Source: Candidatus Pararuminococcus gallinarum (lineage in GTDB: Bacteria; Bacillota; Clostridia; Oscillospirales; Ruminococcaceae). From it: a DNA stretch of 38,314 nucleotides. The stretch is taken from assembly GCA_904419775.1 (NCBI GenBank), contig CAJFSX010000008.1, positions 1-38,314 on the forward strand. Direction: 5' to 3'. The notes below the pieces were generated by a model. The model was not told the origin of the DNA and made no database searches. It saw nothing but the letters and a program-made list of their open reading frames with translations. The translations under genes were made by a program, and so were the position numbers. This document shows positions 1-8,246 of the stretch, piece after piece. Within the stretch, counting starts at the first letter, position 1. Each line of letters starts with the position of its first letter.

Positions 1-1116
1 GCGCCGGGTCTGGTGGATATGCATGTCCATCTGAGGGATCCGGGACTTACCTACAAAGAGGATATTCTTTCCGGCTGTGAGGCGGCAGCGGCGGGCGGGG
101 TGACTTCGGTGATCTGCATGCCCAATACAAAGCCCCCCATAGATAGCGAGGAGCTTATCTCTTATATCTACGACCGTGCAAAGGATGCCAAAGCCAAGGT
201 TTACCCCACAGCCACCATTACCAGAGGGATGAAGGGACAGGAACTCAGTGATTTTTCCCAACTGATGGCGGCAGGAGCCATTGCCGTCACCGACGATGGC
301 CGGCCGGTAGAGAATGCGCGGTTGATGCAGGAGGCGATGGAGCTTTGTCACGCACTGCATCTGCCGGTCATCAGCCACTGTGAAGATCTATCCATTGTGG
401 ATGGCGGTATCATCAATAAAGGGGCTGTATCGGTGGATCTCGGTGTCAAAGGAATGGACCGCAGTTCTGAGGACAGCATTACCGCCAGGGAGATTGCTTT
501 GGCAGAGGCCACAGGTACATCCATCCACATCGCCCATGTCAGTACTAAGGGATCTGTAAGGATCATCCGGGATGCCAAGCGACGGGGTGCCAAGGTGACC
601 TGTGAGACAGCTCCCCACTACTTCATGCTGACCGACCGGGAGCTTTTCTCCCGGGACGCCAATCTGCGGATGAATCCGCCACTGCGGGAGCATGCGGATG
701 TAGCGGAGGTGATTGCTGGCATTGTGGATGGCACCATTGACGCCATCATCACCGATCACGCTCCCCACAGCGAAGAGGAAAAGGCAGATTTCCTCACAGC
801 GCCCAACGGCGTAGTAGGCTTGGAAACCTCTTTTGCCGCTTCCTATACAGCATTGGTGGAATCCGGCATCATCAGTTTAGATCATCTGATTCGGCTGATG
901 AGCCTTAACCCCGCCCGGATCATGAAGCTGGGGGACAACTCCCTCCATGTGGGCAATCCAGCGGATCTTATCATTATTGACACCAAGAAAAAATGGGTGG
1001 TGGATCGCAATAAACTCCATGGAAAATCAAAGAATACCCCCTTCCATGGACGGGAGCTGACGGGAAAGGTAAAGACCACCATCCTAGGGGGACAGGTTGT
1101 ATTTGAAGACCAGTAA
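1..1116 (+). CDS. pyrC: Dihydroorotase, 5' end cut by window
   Basis: Catalyses the reversible cyclisation of carbamoyl aspartate to dihydroorotate, the third step of pyrimidine synthesis, in the cytoplasm. The open frame runs in from base 1, so the true start lies upstream; the first residues seen (APGLVDMHVHLRDPG) contain the HxH zinc motif of the amidohydrolase fold that normally lies 50-60 residues into the protein. MPNTKP and ITDHAPH near the end (about base 755) match the substrate and metal-binding Asp motif of class I bacterial dihydroorotases. pyrF follows after a short gap, so it belongs to a pyr operon. Identification is firm; only the length is unknown. Confidence 0.97.
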   Translation, partial: APGLVDMHVHLRDPGLTYKEDILSGCEAAAAGGVTSVICMPNTKPPIDSEELISYIYDRAKDAKAKVYPTATITRGMKGQELSDFSQLMAAGAIAVTDDGRPVENARLMQEAMELCHALHLPVISHCEDLSIVDGGIINKGAVSVDLGVKGMDRSSEDSITAREIALAEATGTSIHIAHVSTKGSVRIIRDAKRRGAKVTCETAPHYFMLTDRELFSRDANLRMNPPLREHADVAEVIAGIVDGTIDAIITDHAPHSEEEKADFLTAPNGVVGLETSFAASYTALVESGIISLDHLIRLMSLNPARIMKLGDNSLHVGNPADLIIIDTKKKWVVDRNKLHGKSKNTPFHGRELTGKVKTTILGGQVVFEDQ

Positions 1117-1174
1117 TGGCTGAGTGTCTATTAAAGAAAAAGCCGCTGTCAGGCGGCGGAAATGGAGTAAGATT

Positions 1175-2104
1175 ATGTCACTGGACCGAATGATTGAGAA
1201 GATTGTGGAAACCGGAAATCCTACGGTGGCGGGACTTGATCCAAAACTGGATTACCTTCCGTCCTATCTGAAGGAAGAGGCATTCGCCCTCTGCGGAAAA
1301 AATTTAAAAGGAGCTGCTGTGGCTATTTTGAACTACAACAAGGCGCTCATTGACGCTTTATGTGATGTAGTTCCAGCAGTAAAGCCCCAGTTGGCCTATT
1401 ATGAAATGTACGGGGTAGAGGGAATCAGGACCTTTTATGAGACGGTGGACTACGCGCAGGAAAAGGGAATGTTTGTCATCGCCGACGGCAAGCGCAACGA
1501 CATCGGCACCACCATGGAAGCCTATGCCATTGCCCATCTGGGAGAGGTAGAGGTAGAGGGGGAAATGTTTACCCCCTTTGGCAGTGATGCCTTGACAGTC
1601 AACGGTTACCTGGGCAGTGACGGCATCAAGCCCCTGCTTTCGGTTTGCGCCAAGGAGGATAAAGGCATTTTTGTGCTGGTTAAGACCTCCAATCCCTCTT
1701 CAGGGGAATTGCAGGATCAGAAAATTGGAGAAAAAACTGTCTATGAGATCATGGGCGGGATGTGTGAGGCATGGGGTGAATCCCTGCCCGGAAAATACGG
1801 TTATTCTGGTGTTGGCGCCGTAGTGGGTGCCACCTATCCCGATCAGTTGACCGAATTGCGGAAAAAGCTGCCTCATACCTTTTTCCTGGTACCCGGTTAC
1901 GGTGCCCAGGGCGGCGGTGCAAAAGATGTAGCGGGAGCCTTCGATGGCAGAGGACTGGGAGCCATTGTCAACTCCTCCCGGGGCATTCTCTGTGCCTGGA
2001 AGAAAGAGGGCTGTGATGAACGGGATTTCGCAGGCGCGGCCCGCAGGGAAGCGATCCGTATGCGGGATGACATTGTTTCCGTCAGCGGCAAGGCCCGGCT
2101 GTAG
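1175..2104 (+). CDS. pyrF: Orotidine 5'-phosphate decarboxylase
   Basis: Decarboxylates OMP to UMP, the last step of de novo pyrimidine synthesis. The 309-residue protein has the catalytic Lys-Asp array in DGKRNDIGTT (about residues 105-115) and the phosphate-binding C-terminal part VPGYGAQGG...NSSRG typical of the long (about 300 aa) bacterial family. The ATG at 1175 is preferred over an upstream in-frame ATG at 1124 because a GGAG lies at 1164-1167 and homology begins at MSLDRMIEK. It sits 58 bases after pyrC; a small GC-rich hairpin (1142-1157) occupies the gap. Part of the pyr operon. Confidence 0.96.
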   Translation: MSLDRMIEKIVETGNPTVAGLDPKLDYLPSYLKEEAFALCGKNLKGAAVAILNYNKALIDALCDVVPAVKPQLAYYEMYGVEGIRTFYETVDYAQEKGMFVIADGKRNDIGTTMEAYAIAHLGEVEVEGEMFTPFGSDALTVNGYLGSDGIKPLLSVCAKEDKGIFVLVKTSNPSSGELQDQKIGEKTVYEIMGGMCEAWGESLPGKYGYSGVGAVVGATYPDQLTELRKKLPHTFFLVPGYGAQGGGAKDVAGAFDGRGLGAIVNSSRGILCAWKKEGCDERDFAGAARREAIRMRDDIVSVSGKARL

Positions 2105-2201
2105 CGGCATTTTTCTCTTGATTTTACAATTGGCAAAAATATCCTAACAAAGTTGACAAAAAGCGATACTGTTCCAGTTGGAAAATTGAAGAGGCCACCC
2201 C

Positions 2202-2230
2202 TTGCGAGGGGCTGGGGTTTCAGTTACAAT
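2202..2230 (+). promoter_or_regulatory. Possible internal promoter before pyrK
   Basis: TTGCGA (2202-2207) and TACAAT (2225-2230) are 17 bases apart in the 191-base gap between pyrF and pyrK. They could give pyrKD and the downstream genes their own start. The -35 is imperfect. No PyrR-binding loop was recognised in the gap. Confidence 0.4.
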
Positions 2231-2295
2231 AAAGAGGTGGCTGAGCGGATGATGCACGCCCACCCTGTGTATGTAAGAAAGGCGGTAGCAATAAA

Positions 2296-3075
2296 ATGGG
2301 TTATCTACAGGGCTTTTTTCCTATTGTATCCAAGCAGAAAATAGCGGAAGGTATCTTTGATGTTGTTGTCGCTTGTCCTGAAATGGCACAGCTTGCCAAA
2401 GCGGGGCAATTTGTACATATTCGCTGCCCGGGGGTGACCTTGAGGCGGCCGATCTCCATTTGCCAGGCTGATAAGCTGTGGGGCAATCTGCGGCTGGTAT
2501 TTGAGGTCAAAGGAGAAGGAACCAAAAACCTGGCGGCATTGAACGTTGGGGACAATGTAGATATCATGGGTCCCCTTGGAAATGGATTTGATTTATCAGG
2601 CCATTGCCAGCATGCTCTTTTGGTAGGTGGCGGTATTGGCGTTCCCCCGTTGGTAGAAGTGGCGACGTCTCTTGGGAAAAGGGCCACCGCTGTTATTGGT
2701 TTCAGAGATCAAAGCCGTGTGATTTTGGAAAAGGATTTTAGAAATCAAGGCTGTGATGTACGGGTTTGCACCGACGATGGTTCTTATGGCAAAAAGGGCT
2801 TTGTCACCCAAGAGGTTCGGGCCTTGCTCGCCCAGGGCGGCATTGATATCATCTATGCCTGCGGTCCCATGGTCATGCTGAAGGCTTTGACCGAGATTGC
2901 CAAGGAATTTGGTATCCGCTGCCAGGTTTCCCTAGAGGAGCGGATGGGTTGTGGCGTCGGGGCCTGTCTTGTCTGTGCTTGTAAAACCCGGGACAAGCAG
3001 GGGCAGGAAAACTATAGCCATGTATGTAAAAATGGTCCAGTGTTCGAGGCGGAGGAGGTTGTATTCGGTGGCTGA
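2296..3075 (+). CDS. pyrK: Dihydroorotate dehydrogenase B, electron transfer subunit
   Basis: FAD and 2Fe-2S subunit that passes electrons from PyrD to NAD+. The 259-residue protein shows the FAD-binding RRPISIC motif (about residue 50), the nucleotide-binding GGGIGVPPL (about residue 112), CGPMVMLKAL (about 190), and a C-terminal cysteine set C-x4-C-x2-C followed by a fourth Cys in YSHVCKNGPVF that binds the iron-sulfur cluster. An AAAGGCGG lies 11 bases before the ATG. Its last 8 bases overlap the pyrD start, as expected for subunits made in equal amounts. Confidence 0.96.
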   Translation: MGYLQGFFPIVSKQKIAEGIFDVVVACPEMAQLAKAGQFVHIRCPGVTLRRPISICQADKLWGNLRLVFEVKGEGTKNLAALNVGDNVDIMGPLGNGFDLSGHCQHALLVGGGIGVPPLVEVATSLGKRATAVIGFRDQSRVILEKDFRNQGCDVRVCTDDGSYGKKGFVTQEVRALLAQGGIDIIYACGPMVMLKALTEIAKEFGIRCQVSLEERMGCGVGACLVCACKTRDKQGQENYSHVCKNGPVFEAEEVVFGG

Positions 3076-3979
3076 TCTCAGTGTCAACATTGCCGGCGTT
3101 AGATTCAAAAACCCGGTGATTACCGCTTCCGGCTGTTTTGGCTTTGGCCGGGAATATGAGGATTTATATCCCCTTTCCAAGTTGGGCGGCGTGTCCCTGA
3201 AGGGGACGACCTATGAAAAGCGTTTGGGCAACCCTCCGCCCAGGATTGCAGAGACCCCATCTGGTCTGCTCAATTCGGTAGGGCTGCAAAATCCCGGTGT
3301 GGAGAGCTTTATTGAAAATGATCTGCCCTATCTGAAAGAACAGGATACCGTGCTGATTGCAAATGCGGCCGGTTCAACCGTAGAAGATTACTGCCGCTTG
3401 GTAGAGCGGCTTTCTGATACAGAAGTCGATATGATCGAACTGAATATATCCTGCCCCAATGTCAAGGAGGGCGGGGTGGCTTTTGGCGTCTCCTGTGAGG
3501 GAGCGGCGGGGATGGTCAAGGCAGTACGGCCTTACTGTAAAAAACCGCTGATGGTGAAACTCTCCCCCAATGTCACCGACATCGCCTCCATTGCCAAAGC
3601 GGTGGAAAGCGAAGGCGCCGACGCAGTTTCCCTCATCAACACCTTGTTGGGAATGCGCATTGACATCCAAACCCGGCGTCCGATCCTAAAAAACAATGTT
3701 GGAGGAATGTCCGGACCTGCTGTATTTCCCATCGCCCTGCGGATGGTTTGGCAGGTAGCCAACGCCGTTTCTATTCCGGTTGTGGGAATGGGCGGTATCG
3801 CAAAATGGGAGGACGCCGTGGAGATGATGATGGCGGGAGCGTCCGCTGTTCAGATCGGCGCCGCCATGTTCTGGGATCCATGGTCGCCAATCCATGTGGT
3901 GGAGGGCTTGGATGCCTATCTGGAAGAAAAGCAGATCAAGAGGGTGTCCGACATCGTGGGAACTGTAGAACCCTGGTAA
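3068..3979 (+). CDS. pyrD: Dihydroorotate dehydrogenase B, catalytic subunit
   Basis: FMN-containing TIM-barrel subunit that oxidises dihydroorotate to orotate; with PyrK it forms the NAD-dependent class 1B enzyme. Start chosen is a GTG at 3068, 9 bases behind GGAGGAGG (3051-3058) and overlapping the pyrK stop; it gives SVADLSVNIAGVRFKNP, the usual N-terminus (303 aa). NISCPNVKEGG carries the catalytic cysteine that defines class 1; SLINTLLGM and VGMGGI form the FMN phosphate site. Identification is firm. Confidence 0.96.
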   Translation: MADLSVNIAGVRFKNPVITASGCFGFGREYEDLYPLSKLGGVSLKGTTYEKRLGNPPPRIAETPSGLLNSVGLQNPGVESFIENDLPYLKEQDTVLIANAAGSTVEDYCRLVERLSDTEVDMIELNISCPNVKEGGVAFGVSCEGAAGMVKAVRPYCKKPLMVKLSPNVTDIASIAKAVESEGADAVSLINTLLGMRIDIQTRRPILKNNVGGMSGPAVFPIALRMVWQVANAVSIPVVGMGGIAKWEDAVEMMMAGASAVQIGAAMFWDPWSPIHVVEGLDAYLEEKQIKRVSDIVGTVEPW

Positions 3980-4030
3980 AATCGTAACCGTTCAATGTTC
4001 AATAGATCACACGAAGAAGGAGCTTGCACA

Positions 4031-4705
4031 ATGACAAAGGTATATTTAGTACGCCACGGAGAAGCTGTCGGCAATGTGACTCATGTATTCCAGGGCCTTT
4101 CCGACCTGCCGCTGACCGAAAATGGAAGGAAACAGGCGGCGCTGGTAGGAGAGCGGATGAAGAAAATCCATCTGGATAAAGTATATGCCAGCCAGATGTC
4201 CCGCGCCCAGGATACGGCAAAGGCCATTGCCTCCCGACAAGGGCTTGCTGTATTGACGGAGCCTGGAGTTGTAGAGATTAACGGCGGCGAGTGGGAAGGC
4301 CAGTATTGGCCGGATATGCCCCAAAAATATCCCCATGAAGTGTATCTATGGGATCATCATATCTATCAGCTCTGTATTCCGGGGGGAGAGTCTATCCAGC
4401 ATGTGTGTGAAAGGATGCGGGATACTGTCAAAAAATTGGCCCAGGAGAACGAGGGAAAGACCATTTGCGTTGTCTCCCACGGTGGGGCCATCCGCTGCCT
4501 GATGCAGTCTGCAATGCATTTGAAGCCTGAGGATATGGATCGGCTGCCCTGGTGCGACAATACCTCGGTAACCCTGGTAGAATATGACGATCATTTTGAC
4601 ACCCATGTGGCGTTTTACAACGATTCCAGCCACCTACATGTGGAGGGTGTAGAGATCAACGATGATAAAGCCTGGCAGAAGGAATTAAAGGAGAAAGACG
4701 CATGA
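4031..4705 (+). CDS. Histidine phosphatase family protein
   Basis: A 224-residue protein of the phosphoglycerate mutase-like branch. LVRHGEAVGN near the N-terminus holds the phospho-accepting His and Arg (RHG); VVSHGGAIRCL at about residue 152 holds the second catalytic His. The start at 4031 is set by AAGGAG at 4016-4021. The family includes cofactor-dependent phosphoglycerate mutases, alpha-ribazole phosphatases and broad phosphatases; nothing here decides the substrate. It ends in an ATGA overlap with ruvX, so the two are translationally coupled. Confidence 0.88.
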   Translation: MTKVYLVRHGEAVGNVTHVFQGLSDLPLTENGRKQAALVGERMKKIHLDKVYASQMSRAQDTAKAIASRQGLAVLTEPGVVEINGGEWEGQYWPDMPQKYPHEVYLWDHHIYQLCIPGGESIQHVCERMRDTVKKLAQENEGKTICVVSHGGAIRCLMQSAMHLKPEDMDRLPWCDNTSVTLVEYDDHFDTHVAFYNDSSHLHVEGVEINDDKAWQKELKEKDA

Positions 4706-5145
4706 AGATTATGGCGGTAGACTTGGGGGACGCCAGGACAGGACTGGCAGTCTGTGACCGGACGGAATTTTTGGCTTCCCCTATTGGTGTTATCCACGAA
4801 CGGGATCTAAACAAATTGGTGGTACAGGTATCCGTTGCTGTGGATGAGTACCAGGTCTCCCATGTGGTTGTGGGATACCCCAAAAACATGGACGGTACTA
4901 CAGGAGAGCGGGCCCAAAAATGTGAACGCTTTGCCCAGCGCTTGCGCAACGTGGTCACGATTCCGGTGGAATTGTGGGATGAACGCCGCACCACAGTGAC
5001 GGCTCATGAAATCCTCAACGAGGCGGATATTCGTGGACAAAAGCGTAAGGACATGGTTGATGAGGTAGCGGCCACCATTATTTTGGAAAGTTATCTTGCC
5101 TACCGGAGAAATCAAAAAGAAAAGGCCAAGGAAGAGAGCAAATAA
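4702..5145 (+). CDS. ruvX: Holliday junction resolvase-like protein (YqgF/RuvX)
   Basis: RNase H-fold nuclease of the YqgF family, 147 aa, involved in pre-16S rRNA end processing in some bacteria and proposed as an alternative Holliday junction nuclease. MAVDLGDARTGLAV gives the first catalytic Asp; VVGYPKNMDGTTGERA and WDERRTTVTA are family signatures, and DEVAATIIL supplies the last acidic residue. It overlaps the previous gene by four bases and is followed by a terminator. In many Bacillota this gene lies beside a DUF1292 gene; here that gene is 7 kb away (12151-12453). Confidence 0.93.
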   Translation: MKIMAVDLGDARTGLAVCDRTEFLASPIGVIHERDLNKLVVQVSVAVDEYQVSHVVVGYPKNMDGTTGERAQKCERFAQRLRNVVTIPVELWDERRTTVTAHEILNEADIRGQKRKDMVDEVAATIILESYLAYRRNQKEKAKEESK

Positions 5146-5172
5146 AAAAAGCGGCTTGTAGCCGCTTTTTTT
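5144..5172. terminator. Intrinsic terminator after ruvX, usable both ways
   Basis: GCGGC (5151-5155), loop TTGTA, GCCGC (5161-5165), flanked by an A-run on the left and a T-run on the right. It ends the pyr-ruvX transcript and can also serve the minus-strand gene that stops at 5171. Confidence 0.85.
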
Positions 5173-5554
5173 ATTTTGTCCGGGATACCAACATACAGTA
5201 GACATAGACATTTTGAATCTTCTTTGCCTCTACATGGTCATCCGCCTGGATGATGGGTTGGGTTTCCGATGGGGTGATGTAGAGCTTAAAAACAATGGCG
5301 TCCTGTCCAACCCGCATATTCCGGATATGCTTGTAGGCAAAATCCCGTTTGGCAATACCGAGATAATTGAAGATGATTTCCTCAATATTGTTGTCGGTAA
5401 AGCAGCGAAGGATATCCGATTCATCATGCATTTCCAAAATTGCTTTGGCCTCCGCGAAGCTGAGATTGGTACATTTAAATTCTCCCTGATTGAGGATGGA
5501 CATCATGTTGCTGTTGTCGAGAAGCAGTAATGGTGTGTAACTGGGATCTGGCAT
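5171..5554 (-). CDS. Small conserved-looking protein, DUF1874/STIV B116-like pattern
   Basis: A 127-residue soluble protein with no signal or membrane segment. I chose the ATG at 5554 (MPDPSYTP) because GAGGGG stands 6 bases before it; a TTG at 5578 has no such site. The order of blocks, DNSNMMSIL then LSFAEAKAIL, a middle helix, NYLGI, and GQDAIVFKLYI, resembles the DUF1874 fold (STIV protein B116, YddF) in spacing and in the position of the GD-like beta strand, but sequence identity looks low. It is a single gene between two terminators (5144-5172 and 5684-5717). Function unknown. Confidence 0.7.
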   Translation of the reverse strand: MPDPSYTPLLLLDNSNMMSILNQGEFKCTNLSFAEAKAILEMHDESDILRCFTDNNIEEIIFNYLGIAKRDFAYKHIRNMRVGQDAIVFKLYITPSETQPIIQADDHVEAKKIQNVYVYCMLVSRTK

Positions 5555-5683
5555 AGGACACCCCTCTTTCTTTTTCAATCATGTTTTACGGAATTCTCGC
5601 CAAAGAGATGTTTGTTGCAGTTTTAACAAAAAAGTGTAGAAAAACTATGCGTTTTTTCCGATTTCATCTATATCTTAGCATGA

Positions 5684-5717
5684 AAAATGCATGAGATCAA
5701 CGGGTCTCATGCATTTT
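5684..5717. terminator. Hairpin terminator between two minus-strand genes
   Basis: Perfect 13-bp inverted repeat (5684-5696 with 5705-5717), loop TCAACGGG, with A/T ends giving a T-run in either direction. It most likely ends the methyltransferase transcript on the minus strand. Confidence 0.75.
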
Positions 5718-5776
5718 GTAGAAACTATAAAACCAAAGGGACAGTGCTTGGAGGTTCTGCCCAAAAAAGTAAAGGT

Positions 5777-6565
5777 TTACTTTTTTACTTCTAATACTGC
5801 CATAGAGGCATAGTGGAGAATTTCAAAAGAAGGGGGTGCGATGCGGTTGAGCAAGGCAAGATGTTCTTTTTCAAAGTCGGAGATCTCCTTTGAAGAAAGG
5901 GAGGCGCCAATACCGCGGCATGCTTTAATTCGGCCATTCCAGCTTTCCCTGGTGAAGGGGACGCGCAGGTCAAAGGTGAGGGAATGGGTGAGTGTGAAAA
6001 GATTTTGGGCTTCAGGAGGGATGGGAATAGGACGTCTTTGCTCTCCTGCTCCCGACCACTGAGGACTGTAGCGGAGGATCAGTTTTTCGCTTTCCCCTGC
6101 AATGGGATCTTCTTCCGGTAACCACGCCATGTAAAAGATGGCCAGCTTTCCGCCGGGGACTAGCATCCGGGCAATCTGGGGCAGAACCCGGGTTGGATCA
6201 AAGTAGAAAAAGCACTGGCAAGCGGTGACTACGTCAAAGGTGTTGGGGGGAAAGGCGAGATCTTCGGCAGGGGAGACAATAAATTCGATGTCCATACCAC
6301 CATCCTGTGCCAGCCGGCGAGCTTGGAGAATCTGATTTTCCGAAATATCTACCCCAGTAAAATGGGCGCCGGCGTTATAGAGATGGCGAGGTAATACCCC
6401 GGTGCCTGTGCCAAGATCCAACACCTTTTGCCCGGAAATGCATAAGCCGAGATCCAAAATTTTTTTATAGAAAATGGGCGGATAAATATCCCGATATTTT
6501 GCGTAGTCATCAGAGGTACGTCCCCAGTCAAAGGGTTTGCCGCCGTCAATTTTTCGGTTCTGCAT
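5777..6565 (-). CDS. Class I SAM-dependent methyltransferase
   Basis: 262 residues with the Rossmann SAM site VLDLGTGTGVLP (about residue 50), an acidic residue ending the second strand (GVDIS), and the motif FDVVTACQCFFYFDP after the fourth strand, typical of the UbiE/small-molecule methyltransferase group (Methyltransf_11/25). AAGGAG lies 8 bases before the ATG. Substrate cannot be told. It is 68 bases downstream of the carboxypeptidase gene, with a terminator-like hairpin between (6582-6617), so it may be read through from there or have its own weak start. Confidence 0.88.
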   Translation of the reverse strand: MQNRKIDGGKPFDWGRTSDDYAKYRDIYPPIFYKKILDLGLCISGQKVLDLGTGTGVLPRHLYNAGAHFTGVDISENQILQARRLAQDGGMDIEFIVSPAEDLAFPPNTFDVVTACQCFFYFDPTRVLPQIARMLVPGGKLAIFYMAWLPEEDPIAGESEKLILRYSPQWSGAGEQRRPIPIPPEAQNLFTLTHSLTFDLRVPFTRESWNGRIKACRGIGASLSSKEISDFEKEHLALLNRIAPPSFEILHYASMAVLEVKK

Positions 6566-6581
6566 TCCGGGTTCTCCTTCC

Positions 6582-6617
6582 TAAAAAGATAGAGGAAGGA
6601 ACCGTAGTCCCTTCCTC
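6582..6617 (-). terminator. Terminator-like hairpin just before the methyltransferase RBS
   Basis: Read on the minus strand: GAGGAAGG, short loop, CCTTCCTC, then TATCTTTTT. It would end the carboxypeptidase transcript. The right arm can also pair with the AGGAAGG that forms the ribosome binding site of the next gene. Confidence 0.6.
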
Positions 6618-6633
6618 ATGAGAGCTTGTTCTA

Positions 6634-7986
6634 TCAGAGTTTGCGGCGCTTCTTAATCGCTTTATATTTTTTTCGGTTATGGTTACGGATGATCATCAAC
6701 ACAATATAGCCAATGACAAGGATGATGACCAAAGCAAAGAAGAACTTAAACCAGAAGGACTGAAAGATACTGCCAATCGTGTCCAGAATAGAGAGGAGCA
6801 TATTGGCCTCATGGCTTTCACCGGCGATCAGGTCAATGGTGCCAATACTTTCTCCGGACAGGACAACTGTAGCGGTCCCCAATTTTTCCCCCTCTGTAAT
6901 GGGCGCTTTGACATAGTCTGGCAGATCGTCATTGGGGATAATCTGTACACTGGTGGAGTCAATATCAGCGGGAATGAGGGCGGAGAAACTTTCTCCCGTA
7001 GCCAATGGAATGTAATCCTGTCCCCAAACCAATCTCAAAGGCAGTTCTTGAATATGTTCTCCCGCTTCAACGAGCGTTTTCACACGGAAGGTATCAAAGG
7101 CCCAATCCAGCAGATTATTGGTGTAAACAAAGGCAAGGTTATCCGCCAGTTCATTTCCGTTTTCGTCGGTTTGAGGCGCGCCCATCACAACGGTCAGATA
7201 GGTGTAGCCGTCCTTGGTCGCAGTAGAAATGAGACACCGTCCAGCCTCATCAGTGGTGCCGGTTTTCACTCCGGTAACATAAGGGTTATAATACTTGCTG
7301 CCGTTTTCCATCATATAGTTGGTGGAGACGAGGGTAAAGGTATCCCGCATATTGGTACCGTCAATGGTGTAGCGGGAGGAACCACAGATTTCTTTGAAAA
7401 CTGGGTTTTTCAACGCCTCTTGGGTAATGAGAAACATGTCTTTTGCGGTGGTATAATGGCTAGGAGAATGAAGGCCATGGGGATTGGCAAAGTTTGTATT
7501 CTGGCATCCCAGTTCTTTGGCACGCTCATTCATCATATTGACAAAATTGGGGATGGAATCATCTCCCAAATCGTAAGCGACCATATTCGCGGCCTCATTG
7601 GCCGACTGGAGCATCATACAGTAGAGAAGCTGACGCATGGTCAGGGTTTCCCCGCCTAAAATACCGGCAGTGGAGATATTGATGCCTGCGAATTCATTGA
7701 AGAGGGAATTCATCGCCGTCACAGTATGGGCGTCCAGATCGTTAGTGTTTTCCAAAGCCAGCAAGGTGGTCATGATCTTGGTCAGTGAAGCCGGATACAT
7801 TTCTTTGTCTGCATTCTGCTCATAGATGACATCACCGGTGTCCAGGTTGACCATATAAATGGCCGCGTCCTCATCGATTTTCGGATTGAATTCCGGAGGC
7901 GTATAGGCGGCAAACGAGGTGAAAAGTGAGGAGAAAACAGAGCAGCAGATGATAAAAGCTAATATAAATGCAATTTTCTTTTTCAT
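6634..7986 (-). CDS. dacA: D-alanyl-D-alanine carboxypeptidase (PBP5/6 type, peptidase S11)
   Basis: Low-mass penicillin-binding protein that trims the terminal D-Ala from peptidoglycan stem peptides outside the membrane. The 450-residue protein has a signal segment at residues 7-27, the SxxK motif in SLTKIM (about residue 68), SxN in SANEAAN (about 130), KTG in VKTGTTDEAG (about 240), a C-terminal PBP5-like beta domain, and a final transmembrane helix (about 412-436) followed by a basic tail KKYKAIKKRRK. GGGAGAG lies before the ATG. Several paralogues (dacA, dacF, dacB) share this layout; which one cannot be decided. Confidence 0.92.
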   Translation of the reverse strand: MKKKIAFILAFIICCSVFSSLFTSFAAYTPPEFNPKIDEDAAIYMVNLDTGDVIYEQNADKEMYPASLTKIMTTLLALENTNDLDAHTVTAMNSLFNEFAGINISTAGILGGETLTMRQLLYCMMLQSANEAANMVAYDLGDDSIPNFVNMMNERAKELGCQNTNFANPHGLHSPSHYTTAKDMFLITQEALKNPVFKEICGSSRYTIDGTNMRDTFTLVSTNYMMENGSKYYNPYVTGVKTGTTDEAGRCLISTATKDGYTYLTVVMGAPQTDENGNELADNLAFVYTNNLLDWAFDTFRVKTLVEAGEHIQELPLRLVWGQDYIPLATGESFSALIPADIDSTSVQIIPNDDLPDYVKAPITEGEKLGTATVVLSGESIGTIDLIAGESHEANMLLSILDTIGSIFQSFWFKFFFALVIILVIGYIVLMIIRNHNRKKYKAIKKRRKL

Positions 7987-8134
7987 AACTTTTCTCTCCC
8001 GCAGTATGATATCGGAATTTTAAAATAACATTTCATCAAAGAAAAATCTACTTATGATTAGTATACCAGAAATGGGCAGAAATAGAAAGCCAAATTTCCT
8101 TCTTTTTACCGGATTCGTCACGATGGAAGGGTTC

Positions 8135-8164
8135 TTGACAAATTGCGGGGAACAGGCATACAAT
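8135..8164 (+). promoter_or_regulatory. Promoter of the metallophosphoesterase gene
   Basis: Consensus TTGACA (8135-8140), an 18-base spacer, TACAAT (8159-8164). Transcription would start near 8171, a few bases before a strong hairpin at 8179-8209. Confidence 0.8.
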
Positions 8165-8178
8165 AAGAATAAATTCAT

Positions 8179-8209
8179 ATGCCCCGCGGGGAGTCTGGCC
8201 GCGGGGCAT
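8179..8209 (+). promoter_or_regulatory. GC-rich 5' leader hairpin
   Basis: An 11-bp perfect stem (ATGCCCCGCGG, 8179-8189, with 8199-8209) and a 9-base loop, followed by GTTTT. It begins about 8 bases from the predicted RNA start and ends about 37 bases before the start codon. It could protect the 5' end or act as a weak attenuator. Confidence 0.6.
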
Positions 8210-8246
8210 GTTTTGTGACAAGCCCAAGAAAAGGGAGGACGTGGCC

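Noticed and set aside
2153..2344. A 63-codon frame between pyrF and pyrK
   Set aside because: No ribosome site and it overlaps the pyrK start; the stretch is better explained as leader with a possible promoter.
6679..7659. A 326-codon open frame antisense to the carboxypeptidase gene
   Set aside because: It is the reverse reading of a clearly conserved protein, with no RBS or domain of its own.
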